Origin: Ottelia alismoides
Taxonomy: Eukaryota; Streptophyta; Magnoliopsida; Alismatales; Hydrocharitaceae
Assembly: GCA_037367405.1 (NCBI GenBank)
Contig: JAZKJV010000295.1
Span: forward strand, 1,302,001-1,366,000
Reading direction: 5' to 3'
Length of the DNA: 64,000 nucleotides
Shown here: positions 34,779 to 45,420 of the stretch, in pieces
Position numbering within the stretch: position 1 is the stretch's first letter
Layout of the letters: each line of letters opens with the position of its first letter
Position numbers and translations under genes: made by a program
The notes under the pieces: generated by a model
Databases searched by the model: none
What the model was told of the DNA's origin: nothing
Seen by the model: only the letters and a program-made list of their open reading frames with translations

Positions 34779-35392
34779 CTTAGGACGTACTTTGTCCTAA
34801 GTATAGGGGGTGGACGAGCCGACTGTTCATTCATCGTTCCGTTTCATTACTCCTGTTGCCTATACTTAGGGCTTCTTTTACCCTAAATATAAGGGGGGTG
34901 ATGTGTACATCCTTCTCTATCTTTTTCTGTTATCTGATCTCTTTTCTTCTTTTCCTCTTTTCTTCTTTTCCTTTTCTATCCTCTTTATCTATCAAAAAGG
35001 TGTCGCCCCTTGTAGACAGTCTTCTATACTTAGGACGTACTTTGTCCTAAGTATAGGGGGTGTGCACCCCGAGTTTCTCTATTCTTTGATCCTCTCCATT
35101 GTCTCCTCTTCTTGTCTATACTTAGGGATATCTTACCCTAAGTATAGGGGGAGACAATCTGAGTACGATATGTTCATTCCCACCCTTGACCCTCCCTGCT
35201 TTGCGTATAGTCTGCTATACTTAGGATTATTTGATCCTAAGTATAGGGGGACGGTCAAGTTTTCATTCTTTTGGTCATTCGTTCATTCGTTTATTATTTA
35301 GATTTTCCTATACTCAGTACGAGTTATGACTTCTCTTTTCTCTCTGATCTATGAGGACATAGCTCAAGCTAAGTATAGGGGGTCGTATATAC
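34779..35392 (+). repeat. array of six polypurine-tract hairpins (element C)
   Basis: Six units at 34779-34810, 34861-34898, 35024-35060, 35116-35151, 35215-35250 and (degenerate) 35308-35392, spaced roughly 82-99 bp with one double gap. Each consists of CTATACTTAGG, a short variable loop, then CCTAAGTATAGGGGG. The stem pairs, and the right arm ends in the same AAGTATAGGGGG that forms the PPT at 37341-37353. Loop sequences differ (ACGTACTTTGT, GCTTCTTTTA, GATATCTTA, ATTATTTGA) while the paired bases change together. Pyrimidine-rich spacers separate the units. Element D has two clear units and one decayed unit. Confidence 0.85.
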
Positions 35393-37320
35393 TGTGTATA
35401 TACTTTAGCCATAACTCGTACTTTCGTATTTTCTTAATAATTATGGCTAATAAGTCTTTAAAATTCATTAAAACCCTTAATAAAAAGATGTGACTATTCC
35501 TCAAATTCTTTTTGTATTTACTTGTTCATAAATCAGGTGAAAATGTTTTTTGCAAAATGTTTGAAAAATAGTTTGAAAATCTTTGTGAAAATTTTTTGAA
35601 AACTATTTGGAAAACATTTTGTTACATGTTTTCAACCTTATAAAAATGTTTTGGTTTGTACAGTTTATTTTCTTTGTGTGAAATAAAATATTTGAAAAAT
35701 GATTTGCAAATGGTTTGAAAAATGGATGCAAAAATATTTTGAAAAATCTATCTATAATGTTTGAAAACCTTTGCAAAATGATTTTCAAATGTGTGTACAT
35801 GTTTGTAAAATTGTTTATAAAAATTATTTTGGACTATAGTTTTCGAAAATTGTTTGTAAAATGATTTTCAAATAAGTTTGAGGAATACATACATCACACC
35901 TAAAATTCACTATATATTCCTATAAAATTGACCACTTACCCTTTGTCAATTCTTAAAATCTACTTCTTGTAAATATAAAATACATCCCCGTGTAAATATT
36001 TGTACCTAGTTTTTATCCAAAAACTTTTTGTTTTCAAAAATCCCAAAAACATTTGCAAAATTAAAATACCAAAAATATTTGAAAAATCTTTTTGAAAAAA
36101 TTACAAAAAATGCATATGCATCATATTTTCAAAATCCATAAAAAGTTCAAAATCTTGAAAATTGCACCACAAAAATATTTTCTGCATTAGCATAGCATTA
36201 ACATTTTTCAGATTGAGTTTGAGAGTTGAACAAGTCTAAATAAAATCCGGAGATTGGAGCTTGATTGGACCTTAAAATATACCTAATAATAGGAACCTTA
36301 TAGGAACTGGGTTTGAGGTACTTCAGGTCTAGTTGACTTAATTCTTTGAGGATCACGAGACTCAGTTCAATGTATTCTTGACTGCCTAAGTAGAGTATTT
36401 CGGAGCACACGCATGACTCTTGTTGATAATTACCTAACTTGGACACATGCACCTTTCACATGGCTCAACTCAGTTGGGGTGGTGAGGGGATTGGATTTGT
36501 TGGTATGAGACGCACACAAGTAGAAACACTTGTCCTCCTTTAGGGAGGGAAATGCACCCCAACCCGTCCAGTGATGAGGAATTCTAAAGATAGGAGAGTG
36601 TGGGTTGCGATAAAGCTTAAAAGAGGGATAGTCTATTGGCTCAAGAGGAAAAACTCCTAATGTAAATGCTTCTCTAAATAGTTTTTCAAAAAAAGAAAGA
36701 AAGAAAAGAGACAGGTCTGTACAAAAATAAAATGTATGCCAAAGTATGTGAATATGTTGTACAAAAAATAAGCAAGCTTGAGTTCCAAAGTCAAATATGT
36801 GAGCCTGCAGATGGATGACTTGACTACACTGATCTTGCATCCTAGGATAGGTAGCTACACTGGCTACCATCCATTCTTCTCTTCACCCCTCCTCTTGAGC
36901 TGGTTGCCACTTGAACTTAGAAGGAAATACCCCGTTCCTCGAGGAAGGAGTCATTGGATTGGGGAATCATTGGGCTGTCATACTGGAGAAGTCAGTCTTT
37001 TTGTCATTCTAGTTGGGGAGAGCCACTATCATTTACACTGTACGAGTCAGATTCATAGTCGTAAGGGTTTGCGTATGAGTTGAGATATTTCTGACCTGGC
37101 TATTGAGGAGACTTGAGCAGAGTTTTGGGAATCTTGAAGGCTGTTGGATTTCAAATCTGGTCCTCATTAAGGTTCCGCCCGCACTAAAATTCCAAAGGTC
37201 CAACTTAAGCTCCAAACTTTGATTTTGTGAAGACAAGTTTGATTATTTATTAAATTTAATCCACATTTCTTCTTTTTTCTTTTCTTTGTTTTTCATTTCT
37301 GCACTTATTGCATAAGTGTT
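35393..37320 (+). other. 3' non-coding region of element C
   Basis: It starts with an inverted repeat (AGTACGAGTTATG near 35316 with CATAACTCGTACT near 35410), then runs through an AT-rich stretch with many TTTGAAAA or TTTGCAAA words (35520-36180). A mixed part (36200-37300) follows, where I see no conserved open frame. The beginning and end align with element D (59460 to 57642, minus), so the region belongs to the element rather than to the host. Confidence 0.6.
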
Positions 37321-37353
37321 TGCTAGGGACTAGCAAAGGCAAGTATAGGGGGA
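37319..37353 (+). other. hairpin and polypurine tract of element C
   Basis: TGCTAGGGACTAGCA forms a small hairpin, followed by AAGGCAAGTATAGGGGGA directly before the 3' LTR start (TGATGAATC at 37354). Element D has the same arrangement with a different stem (GATGCTCGAGGACGAGCATA). The PPT primes plus-strand DNA synthesis in all LTR elements. Confidence 0.88.
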
Positions 37354-38369
37354 TGATGAATCTACGTTTCATCATCTTTATTATATCATTTGGGCCTTAA
37401 AAACCCTAGTAAGTGCGTGTAAATAGCGTTAATTCATGCATTTTAGCATTCATGCATATGTGTGTAAAAAGTGTACAAAATATTGTTTTTAATGCCAAAA
37501 TTATAGAATATAGAAAAGAAAAGAAAAAGAATAAAATATTGTAAATATTTTATGACCCAAAACCCCGAGACCTAGGCATCTCAATGACTAGGTCGACAAG
37601 GAATAAAGTAGGGGGAGATAAGGGCCAAAATACAACAAAAATACATTTGTTTTTATTTCATTCCTTATTCATTTTGGGACCAATTTTTTATTCCACTTTT
37701 TATACTTCAAATAAAGAAACTTTGTACATGAAACTTGTAGATAATCAAATAAATAAAAATACAAAATTGATTTCACTCAAAAATAATGTACAGGTAAAAA
37801 GTTATGGTCTGAATAAGATTCTAAAATCCCAATTTCCCAGACCCGTATCTCCCTAATAAAAACTCAAAATGCGCCAAACTCACCTTTAATTGTATATAAT
37901 TTTAAATAAGCTATTTAATGGCGGTGGTTTCACATTTGGCGGAGCTATGATTTGAAAGTTGAGTTTTGGACCCATATTGTATACTTGTACAGATTAAAAT
38001 AGGGATTTTATCACTTGTGCCCCTCCGAGATATCGCAATATCAGTTATGCCCCTATCTTTTTGGTAATATCAGTTGTACCCCTCACTTCTTGCTAATCTA
38101 TCACTTGTACCCCTCGAGTTAGTGACCGTCCATAACCAACCCAAACGACCGTTAACTTCAAGGACATAGATGGAATTAATTTTAAAAAAATGGAGTGAAA
38201 AGTCATTTCCACTCCCGTCTTCTTCCTCCCTTCTCTTCCTCCTCTCCCATCTTCTTCCTCTTCCTCCTCTTCATCCATTCTCTTCCTCCTCCACAGCTCC
38301 TCCCTCCTCCTCCTGGAGCTCTCCTGCAGCCGCTCCCACCGCTCTCCACAACACCTCTCTCCGCACCCC

Positions 38370-38665
38370 GCACAGCCCCCCTCTCGTGAGCACTCCCGGC
38401 CTCCCCCCGCACCCCTGCACAGCCCCCCTCCGCCTGCACAGCCCCCTCCGCCTCCCGCGCAGCCCCCCTCCGCTCCCCGCACATCCCTCCTCCGCCCCCG
38501 CACCCCACGCACAACCCCCTCCTCCCCTGCACCACTCCGCACAGCCCCCCTCTGCCCCCCCACAGCCCCCCCTCCGCCCTCCCACCCCCCGCATAGCCCC
38601 CCTCCGCCCCTCGCACAGCCCCCCTCCGCCCCCTGCACAACCCCCCTCCGCCCCTACAGCACCCC
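38370..38665. repeat. C-rich degenerate tandem repeat inside the Mutator-like element
   Basis: Units like GCACAGCCCCCCTCCGCCC repeat with variations of about 15-30 bp, making the plus strand almost pure C with few A/T. Long frames exist on both strands (38093-38735), but they are a by-product of the composition: Pro/Ser-rich one way, Gly-rich the other. The G-rich minus strand could form G-quadruplexes. Confidence 0.7.
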
Positions 38666-38827
38666 GCACTGCCGGGAAATTTGTAAATCTGATCTCATGC
38701 TCTGTAAATCCGTAAGATCCCATCCCCACACTCAATCAGCTTTGTAAATCCGTAAGATCCCTTGCTCTATGGACAAGCTATTTCCCCTTAGCACCTAAAA
38801 TTTGAGGTTCGGTGCCATTGTCTAGTT

Positions 38828-38922
38828 GCTGGAGGTGTTCAGCCTCCCGGCATCCCATGGGACGTTGTGCTCAAGCTCAACATGTACAGGTCCTTCTCCG
38901 AGGCCTCGACGCTCCCGCGTTG
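38828..38922 (+). pseudogene. possible captured exon in the Mutator-like element
   Basis: A frame with balanced plant-coding look reads GGVQPPGIPWDVVLK and NMYRSFSEASTLPR followed by TGA at about 38920. It has GC-rich third positions unlike the surrounding repeats. It is preceded by a pyrimidine-rich tract ending near an AG, compatible with a 3' splice site. I do not recognise the gene. It could be a piece of host gene carried by a Pack-MULE, or chance. Confidence 0.3.
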
Positions 38923-41900
38923 AGCTTTCTATGAAGATTTTCATTTTCACGGAACGGGCGGATGGCTGGAGGAAAAGCAAGGGGGTTGAAACATATGCCT
39001 TTCCGCATTTGTTTAATTAACGTAAATTTTGATTAATTTATTCACTAAGAGAGAAAAATAATGAAGAGAAATGATTAAGAACAAATGGAGGAGGAAGAAG
39101 ATGAAGGAGATATCTGGACAATAATACCCCTCTTAACTGCACCAAGCTTTGAAAAAACCATGGTTAAGTCAACTTTTTGACGGTCAATCTGACGGAAGGG
39201 CACAACTGATGACGGAGCAAGAAGTGAGGGGCACAACTGATATTACCAAAAAGATAGGGGCATAACTGATATTGCGATATCTCGGAGGGGCACAAGTGAT
39301 AAAATCCCATTAAAATATTCAATTTATTTATTATTCATTATTTTTATAATTTTATATTTTTTATAATTTTGTAAATATTATTTATAATATACATGTACAT
39401 TAAAATCAGAATAAAAACCTAAAGAAAATACAAAAATAAAAAATTCTTGTATATAATACATAGGTATAAGACCTATAAGTATACATGTATAACTAATACT
39501 TCTATTTTAATAAGTATAAAAAATACATCCTAAAATAAAATAAATATATATTTAAGTGCATAAAAATGAGTTATAAATTTATAAAATAATAAACAAAAAT
39601 AAATAAAATTAAATTCACAAAATAAAAATAAGTTAATAAAATACATAGATATGTATACCTATATAAGCCTAAAAAGGTAACTTGTATTTTTATACCTCTA
39701 AAAAGAAAATAAAAATCATAATAAATTAATGTATAAAATAATAAACATTTTTTATTTTAAAACCTAAAATTAATAAAATAATTTGTTATTTTTAATTGGA
39801 TTTACAAAACCTTTATTTACTTTTTGTCTTTTTGCGGATGACGTGGCCCAATCAGGCGAAACCACTCGTTGACCCAGGGTCAACTCCATGACCCCAGGTC
39901 CGGGACTGCTGGATCTTAATTTCTACCCTCTTTCTCGAAATTTTCCCGCTCGCATCTTTCCCTATTGCGCCTAGGCCCCTTCTTGACTTTTGTTGCCAGT
40001 ACACTAGGCTTACACGCTCAGGGATTATATCGTGGATTCGCCCATCGGTGTGCGAGATAAATCTAGTTATTTGCCCCCGTTCATCAACTGTACGTCGGCA
40101 ACCTCCTTCATTCTGACACGTTCCCAATTTCGGTCACTGTTTCTCGATTTTTTTCGCCATGATGCATTGCCCGAGGTGACGTTGACCCATCATGAAAGTT
40201 ACCCTATGATCATCCCTACTGCATGTCGGGTGCACAAATCTCCCAAAATCTCACCACAATAATCGCAAATCCTCCTTGAACATTATGCCATAACCCTTCT
40301 GTACATAACCCCTTGCTCACCATTTTGGCTCGTTGGTTTTTCACCTACCTGATTCTTCCACCTCGGAGTAGCCTATGATTGAGCCTTCGTGACAAGGAGT
40401 GTTCTCCTAGCTCCAGGAACCTGGAGGAGAGGTGTAGGGGGTCTACCCAACCATCGTCGGAGCACCGCTCCCGGCGGTTAAATCTCGCGGCCTTTGGTCG
40501 CTCGAGGTCGTTTTTCTGATTATTTCTCTTGCTGTTTAGTTAGCCATTAGTTTTAGATTTCAGTTCGTGCATTTAGTGTGTTGATCAATCGATTAGCTAG
40601 CGTAGATTTCACTCACGAACACCTAGCCGGAGCTCTTCTGCTCCGGCGACCTTCATCCACTCCACACCTGCCTCCCTTCCGCCAATAAGAGCTGGCTTTG
40701 CATTCTTTTTTTGTTGCTGCGCTTTCTTGTCACTTGCAGGACCTAAGAGAGGCATCTGTGCCTCGTCTTTTTGCCCAAGAACAGCATCAGGTCCGTCGGA
40801 GCTTCTTTGACCTGCTGAAGGCCATCCGCTGGTCTTCGGCTCAATCTAAGCCACCTAGGCGTTGGACAGGAGTCACTGGAGCAGAACGCGCCCTTCGACC
40901 GTCGGGTGGTGGTCGTAGGCGAGCCCAGCACCTGATCAAAACTCGGAGCCACCGAGTTCTTCTTTGGTTCTTCCAGCCGCATCCTACGTCGTCGGATCAA
41001 GATTGCTCCTCCCGTGCTGCAACTGACGTTGGATCAAAACCACACCAGTCGTCTGATCAACCTTTCAAGTTCTAATCCTATGTGTTAGTGTCGAAGGGGT
41101 ATCGCGCATCCTCGGCGTGACACGTGGCGTTAAGTGAAACATCTCCCGCCGTCGGATCAGCCCCCGCCTGGGTATTTTGCATATCTCACCCAACCCTTTT
41201 CGTATTTAAATATTAATCATTAAACTTTCCTTGGCAGTTTTATTTTTTTGTAGGATTTGCATAGTGCCCCCTGGATGTTTGTATTATTACATTTTGACCC
41301 CTGCCAGGTCACGTGCTCTGCGCACGTGACTTGGCAATTTTGCAGGACCACCTTGGTTATTTTATTTATTTAACTTTGACTCTGAAACATTATTATCAAG
41401 TTATTATATCTTTGAAGTTTTGCAAAGTAGCCCCTGAGAGTTTAAAAATTATAAAATAACCCTTGCCTGGCTTGTGATTGCGGCGTGCATTTGTTGGGAA
41501 ATTTGCATCCATGACCCCAGGATTTTGTTGATTTCTACTTAGTCCATAAAGTTTTTATTACAGTATATAATTTCTGGATAATTTACACACACACCCTTCA
41601 ACTTTCTCCCATTTACAAAAATGCTCCTGCCAGCATTGCATTTTCCTTTTGTGTCTTTTAATTATTGCATGCATCTATAACATTCGAAAAATCACCAAAA
41701 ATAGACATAAATTTCCGTTGCATTCTAGTTCCACATCATATTTTTGTTTTGCATTTTTATTGCATTTTCATATTTATAAAAATTCAAAAACTTGCATTTT
41801 CAGTACTGTTTGCATTATAAAATCCATAAAAAATATAAAAATAATAAAAAAATTCCCAAAAAAATATCTTTTGCCTATTTTAGTGTGTTTTAACTTTTAT

Positions 41901-42701
41901 CCAAAAATCACTAAAAAATATAAAAGAAAACTCCTAAAAGTTATAAAACTCCAAAATTTAAAAAAACATTAAAAATTCATAAAAAATCCTAAAAATATAA
42001 TCTCTGTTTCTAAATTTTCTTTATTTTATTATCTTTTATTTAAAATTAATTTGAGAATTTTGGACACTATTTGATATTTTTCATCCTTATTTTAATTTCG
42101 ACCAGCAACTTAGTTCACTGTTTTCTAGTATTTTTGCCTTTAAAAATACCAAAAAATTTAGAAAAATCTAGAAAAAATCACAAAAACATTAGAAAATTAT
42201 AAAAAGCCCAAATATATTTTATTTCCTGATTTTTGGTTATTTTTACTTACTTTTATAAATACCTCATCCTTCTCTTTCTTACTTTGTATATATATTCTAT
42301 TTAAAGAAAAAGAAAATAAAAAAAGATAAAATATAAAAGAAAATATAAAATGAGAAAATTAAAAATCAAAATACAAAAATATAAAATTAATTAAAAGAAA
42401 AAAATATAAAATTTAAAAATCCACAAAAATATCATAAATAGGCAAATCATCGCATTCACATTTTTTAGCATTTTGCCTCGTTCTACCTGTCTGCTCCCTG
42501 TGTTTGACCTCTACACATACTTACACCTATACACATCTTGTTGTAGAGTTATAATAAAATTTAACTCCGCACCACTTTTCATTGTTTGATTCTTGTTGTG
42601 GGTTAATTGTTGTCTGAACTGCGGATTTCGCGTGAGGTCAACTCAGCGACTGCTGGTTCGCCTTGTGAATCGACACGACCTCTGCAAAATCCGATTCAAC
42701 A

Positions 42702-42787
42702 TGTACATATGCTACATATCCTCTTGTTTCTCATGTTTCCTTGAGCAAAATTTCGAAGGATTTCAGAAGATTGAATGCCCTTGTTAA
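42702..42787 (+). pseudogene. copia F continuation beyond element C
   Basis: The reading frame of copia F resumes here, in phase with 27479 after the target duplication. It gives YPLVSHVSLSKISKDFRRLN, which matches the conserved stretch at the start of copia RT (normally HPISNFVSYxxLSPxFRAF). Similarity ends at about 42787, where the GGGGGGGCGATCCC sequence of the next repeat begins. RT and RNase H of F are therefore missing. Confidence 0.75.
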
Positions 42788-42879
42788 GCATCGTAGGGGG
42801 GGCGATCCCAAATTGTCCCTACTGATATGGCCCTAGCCCTAGTGAGAAGAGCTATGGAGAATATTGTTGACTGTCTCCA

Positions 42880-44040
42880 CCATGCTATCAAATTTTAGGG
42901 ACATGCACAAAAGCCTTATAGAGACGGTCTTAATCGTCCCCCTTGTTCCCACACCCCTAAAAAATGGAGCAATAAGCTTGTCTTCGGTTCTCCCCAAGAT
43001 ATCGGGTTGCAAGGTCGGGCACAGAAGCCCTATAGGGATAGTCTTAACCGTCCCCCATCCCCGCACCCCCCAAAAATGGACCAGTAAGCCGACCTTGTCT
43101 AAAAGGGATAGTCGCGACCGTCCCCTATAAAAATTAGAAGGGACGGTCACCAATTGCCCCCTCTGGTCAGGGACAGGCACAGAAGCCTATAGGGACGGTC
43201 TTAACTGTGCCCATATCCTTGTGCCCCAAAACATGGACCAGTAAGCTCACCTCGATTGAAGGGGACGATCGCGATAATCCCTTATAAAAATTACAAGGGA
43301 CGATTGTCAACCGTCCCCTCTAGTTCTCCCCAGGTATCAGGTTCCAGGGTCGGGTATAAAAGCCCTATAGGGACTGTCGTAACCATCCCCCTTGTCCCTA
43401 CACCCTCAAAAAATGGACCAGTAAGCCGAGTCGACTGGAGGGGACGTTCTTGACCGTCCCCTCTAAATATTACAAGGGACAGTTGTTGACCATCCCCTCT
43501 AGTTCTTCCCAAGGTATCGGGTTGCAGGGACGGCACAAAAGCCCTATATAGATGATCGTAATCGTCCCCCTTATCCCCGTGCCCCAAAAAATAGACCAAT
43601 AAGCAGGGCTTGATTGGAGGGGATGGTCATGACTGTCTCTTATAAATATTAAAAAGGGATGGTTGTTGATCGTCCACTCCATTTCTCCCCAAGGTATTGG
43701 GTTGCAGGAACAGACGCAGAAGTCCTCTATGGATGGTCGTAACCATCTCCCTTGTCCCCATGCACCCAAAAAATGGACCAGTAAGCCAGGCTCGACTGGA
43801 AGGGACGGTCACGATCGTTCCCTACAAATATTACAAGGGATGGCTATCCATCGTCCTCAATGGTTCTCCCCAAGGTATTAGGTTGCAGGGATGGGCACAG
43901 AAGCTCTATAGGGACGATCTTAACAGTATCCCCTATCTCTGTGTTTTAAAAAATAGACCAGTAAACCCACTCGACTGGTTGGGATGGTCGTGGTCGTCTC
44001 TTCCAAAAAATTAGAAATGACGGTTGTTGATCGTCTCCTC
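42880..44040. repeat. tandem array of about 170-180-bp repeats with GGGACGGTC motifs
   Basis: Six to seven degenerate units, with phase marks at GGGTTGCAGG or its variants (43003, 43337, 43519, 43699, 43882). Each has three pairs of facing GGGACGGTC and GACCGTCCCC motifs and a phrase close to AAAAATGGACCAGTAAGCC. This is the usual look of CACTA-element subterminal repeats, which bind transposase. The frames read through the array on both strands only mirror the repeat. I could not find a CACTA terminus at either edge. Confidence 0.75.
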
Positions 44041-44229
44041 TAAAATTCATAAAGAAAAAATATACTACACTGGATTTGGTGCCCTGCTACTGTAACGAAT
44101 TCAGAACAAAAATAGTCTACAATAAAAAAGTATCTCCTCTTAATAATATATATCAAAGTACTTCATGCATTAATTTAAAGATGTTTTATAGAAAAATCAA
44201 AACTACAAACTAGATTAAAGTATTTAAGT

Positions 44230-45420
44230 TAAGTGTAAATACAAACAAAATTCTAAAACCTAATCTACTCCTCTTCTCTCTCCTCCTCGCTGTCCTCTTC
44301 ATTGTCGCTGAGTCGTGTAGGTGATATTGGACGGCCGGCCTCTCTCTGGAGATGATAAATGTAAGCCATGACATTCGTAATGTCAGAACGTATCTTAACA
44401 ATCTCCTCATGTTGCACGGATATCTTCATCATGTTAGAAAGCATCATGGCCATCTCCTCTTCTTGCATGGACATCTACGCCTCGATGCCACGTAGCTCTC
44501 TCTCCAACTCTCTCTTCCTCTCTCTTCATTGCGATGATGATCCAAACCCACTAGCACCAGTTCTGTACCACATGCAGATCATCTCTCTCTGTTCGTTGCA
44601 TTGTATACGTCCAGAATGTTCCGAACCTGTGGCTTGGACGAATGCCTCTTCAGCAAAATAACAGTAAGGTGCTCGTCCCTATGCTATCTAAGGAACTGGT
44701 CGTAGTGAGTCTAATCATCTCCTCATGTATATTTGGTTTAAAACTAAATTGAGGAAAAAATCATACAGACAATTATTGTATATCTAATTAACTTACATGA
44801 ATTGATGTGTATGCATCATCAACGCATAGCCCTTCTCCGTCGAGGTCTCGACTCTTTGAACACACAAAAACCTCTATCTGGGTAGCCTCTCGGTCATATT
44901 TCTTTTCCTAAAAATAAATAGAAATTATATATCAAAGATTTTTTTATTATCTATCTCGCACCAATTAAACAAACTTAAAAAATCATGCTTGAATTGATTT
45001 CTATTTTTCATCCCCATCTAATGTGTTATGTGTCGACTTGAATACCTTCGCACGATTAGCGATATTTTTCATTAATATCACGTGATATTATTTTAAATTA
45101 ATAAAATTAAGTAATAAATAAAGAGAAAGTACATTACATATTGCAAACTCCTCACTAGACAAAAAGTTAATTAGCTTCCTCTATTGTTCCAGAGTCACAC
45201 CCAAAATAACATTTTGAAGTAATTGCTCGTTAGGCATCTGACGATTATACTGTAGGAAGGAAGATATTATCACAAAATATGCCATTTAATCACTGAATAA
45301 ATACATGTTAAGATTTTACCCTTGACTTAATGTGCCCTTTATAATGACACAACATCTCTACTGTATTGTCTCGACCCCGATTCCGGGTCGTCGGATCCTC
45401 CCATATCTGGATTTGGTTAC
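44230..45420 (-). pseudogene. CACTA-like (En/Spm, Ptta-type) transposase remnant
   Basis: Minus-strand pieces, in order: a YNRQMPNEQLL region (about 45250-45200), LEQ.RKLINFLSSEEFAI and then, after a gap, NIANRAKVF (about 45060-45030). DREATQIEVFVCSKSRD follows (about 44900-44850), with DGEGLCVDDAYTSI. The end is a helical tail with MKISVQHEEIVKIRSDITNV (44428-44370) and an acidic C-terminus (DNEEDSEEEREEE, to 44265). The NRAK, elF-THt and coiled-tail order resembles the plant Ptta/En/Spm protein family (Pfam Transposase_24). Stops and introns or insertions split it. It lies beside the GGGACGGTC array, as expected in a CACTA element. Confidence 0.55.

Larger units (their letters stand above)
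38002..39308. mobile_element. Mutator-like non-autonomous element (1,307 bp)
   Basis: Terminal inverted repeats of 93 bp (38002-38094 and 39216-39308) start GGGATTTTATCACTTGTGCC and differ at one visible base; a weaker match goes on about 40 bp inward. A perfect 9-bp duplication ATTAAAATA flanks it (37993-38001 and 39309-39317), as for Mutator-like elements. The 5' LTR of C lacks the insertion and has ATTAAAATG there. Inside are a C-rich strand (38220-38660) and a short possibly captured coding piece (38828-38922). No transposase is encoded. Confidence 0.93.
27480..42701 (+). mobile_element. non-autonomous Athila-like element C, both LTRs
   Basis: 5' LTR 27480-31507, PBS 31510-31527, leader, a short gag remnant and protease (to about 34070), an acidic tail ending near 34683, a hairpin/polypurine array (34779-35392), an AT-rich 3' region, PPT (37341-37353), then 3' LTR 37354-42701 (with a Mutator-like insertion). 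The interior is only about 5.85 kb and contains no RT, RNase H or integrase, and most of gag is missing. It must have moved with proteins from a relative. Both LTRs begin TGATGAATC and end TTCAACA. They look roughly 95% alike by eye, with scattered substitutions. Confidence 0.9.
37354..42701 (+). mobile_element. 3' LTR of element C, interrupted
   Basis: It matches the 5' LTR from TGATGAATC to TTCAACA, with a 1,307-bp insertion plus a 9-bp duplication at 38002-39317. Without the insertion it is about 4.03 kb, as long as the 5' LTR. The right flank TGTAC (42702-42706) is the target duplication. Confidence 0.9.

Noticed and set aside
38093..38735. Long overlapping frames on both strands (up to 181 codons), Gly-rich or Pro-rich
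   Set aside because: They lie in the C-rich tandem repeat inside the Mutator-like element. Strong base skew gives open frames in several phases with no domain.
42832..42842. CCCTAGCCCTAGTG as the end of a CACTA element
   Set aside because: Its orientation would place the element to the left, where the copia F frame and the C LTR lie; no partner terminus was found.
42839..44014. Frames of about 60-113 codons with a repeated amino acid pattern
   Set aside because: Produced by reading through the 170-180-bp tandem repeats on either strand.
42880..44040. CRISPR-like array, because of regularly spaced palindromic repeats
   Set aside because: Repeat units of 170-180 bp that are all alike and diverge together; no short identical repeats with unique spacers, and the setting is a plant genome.
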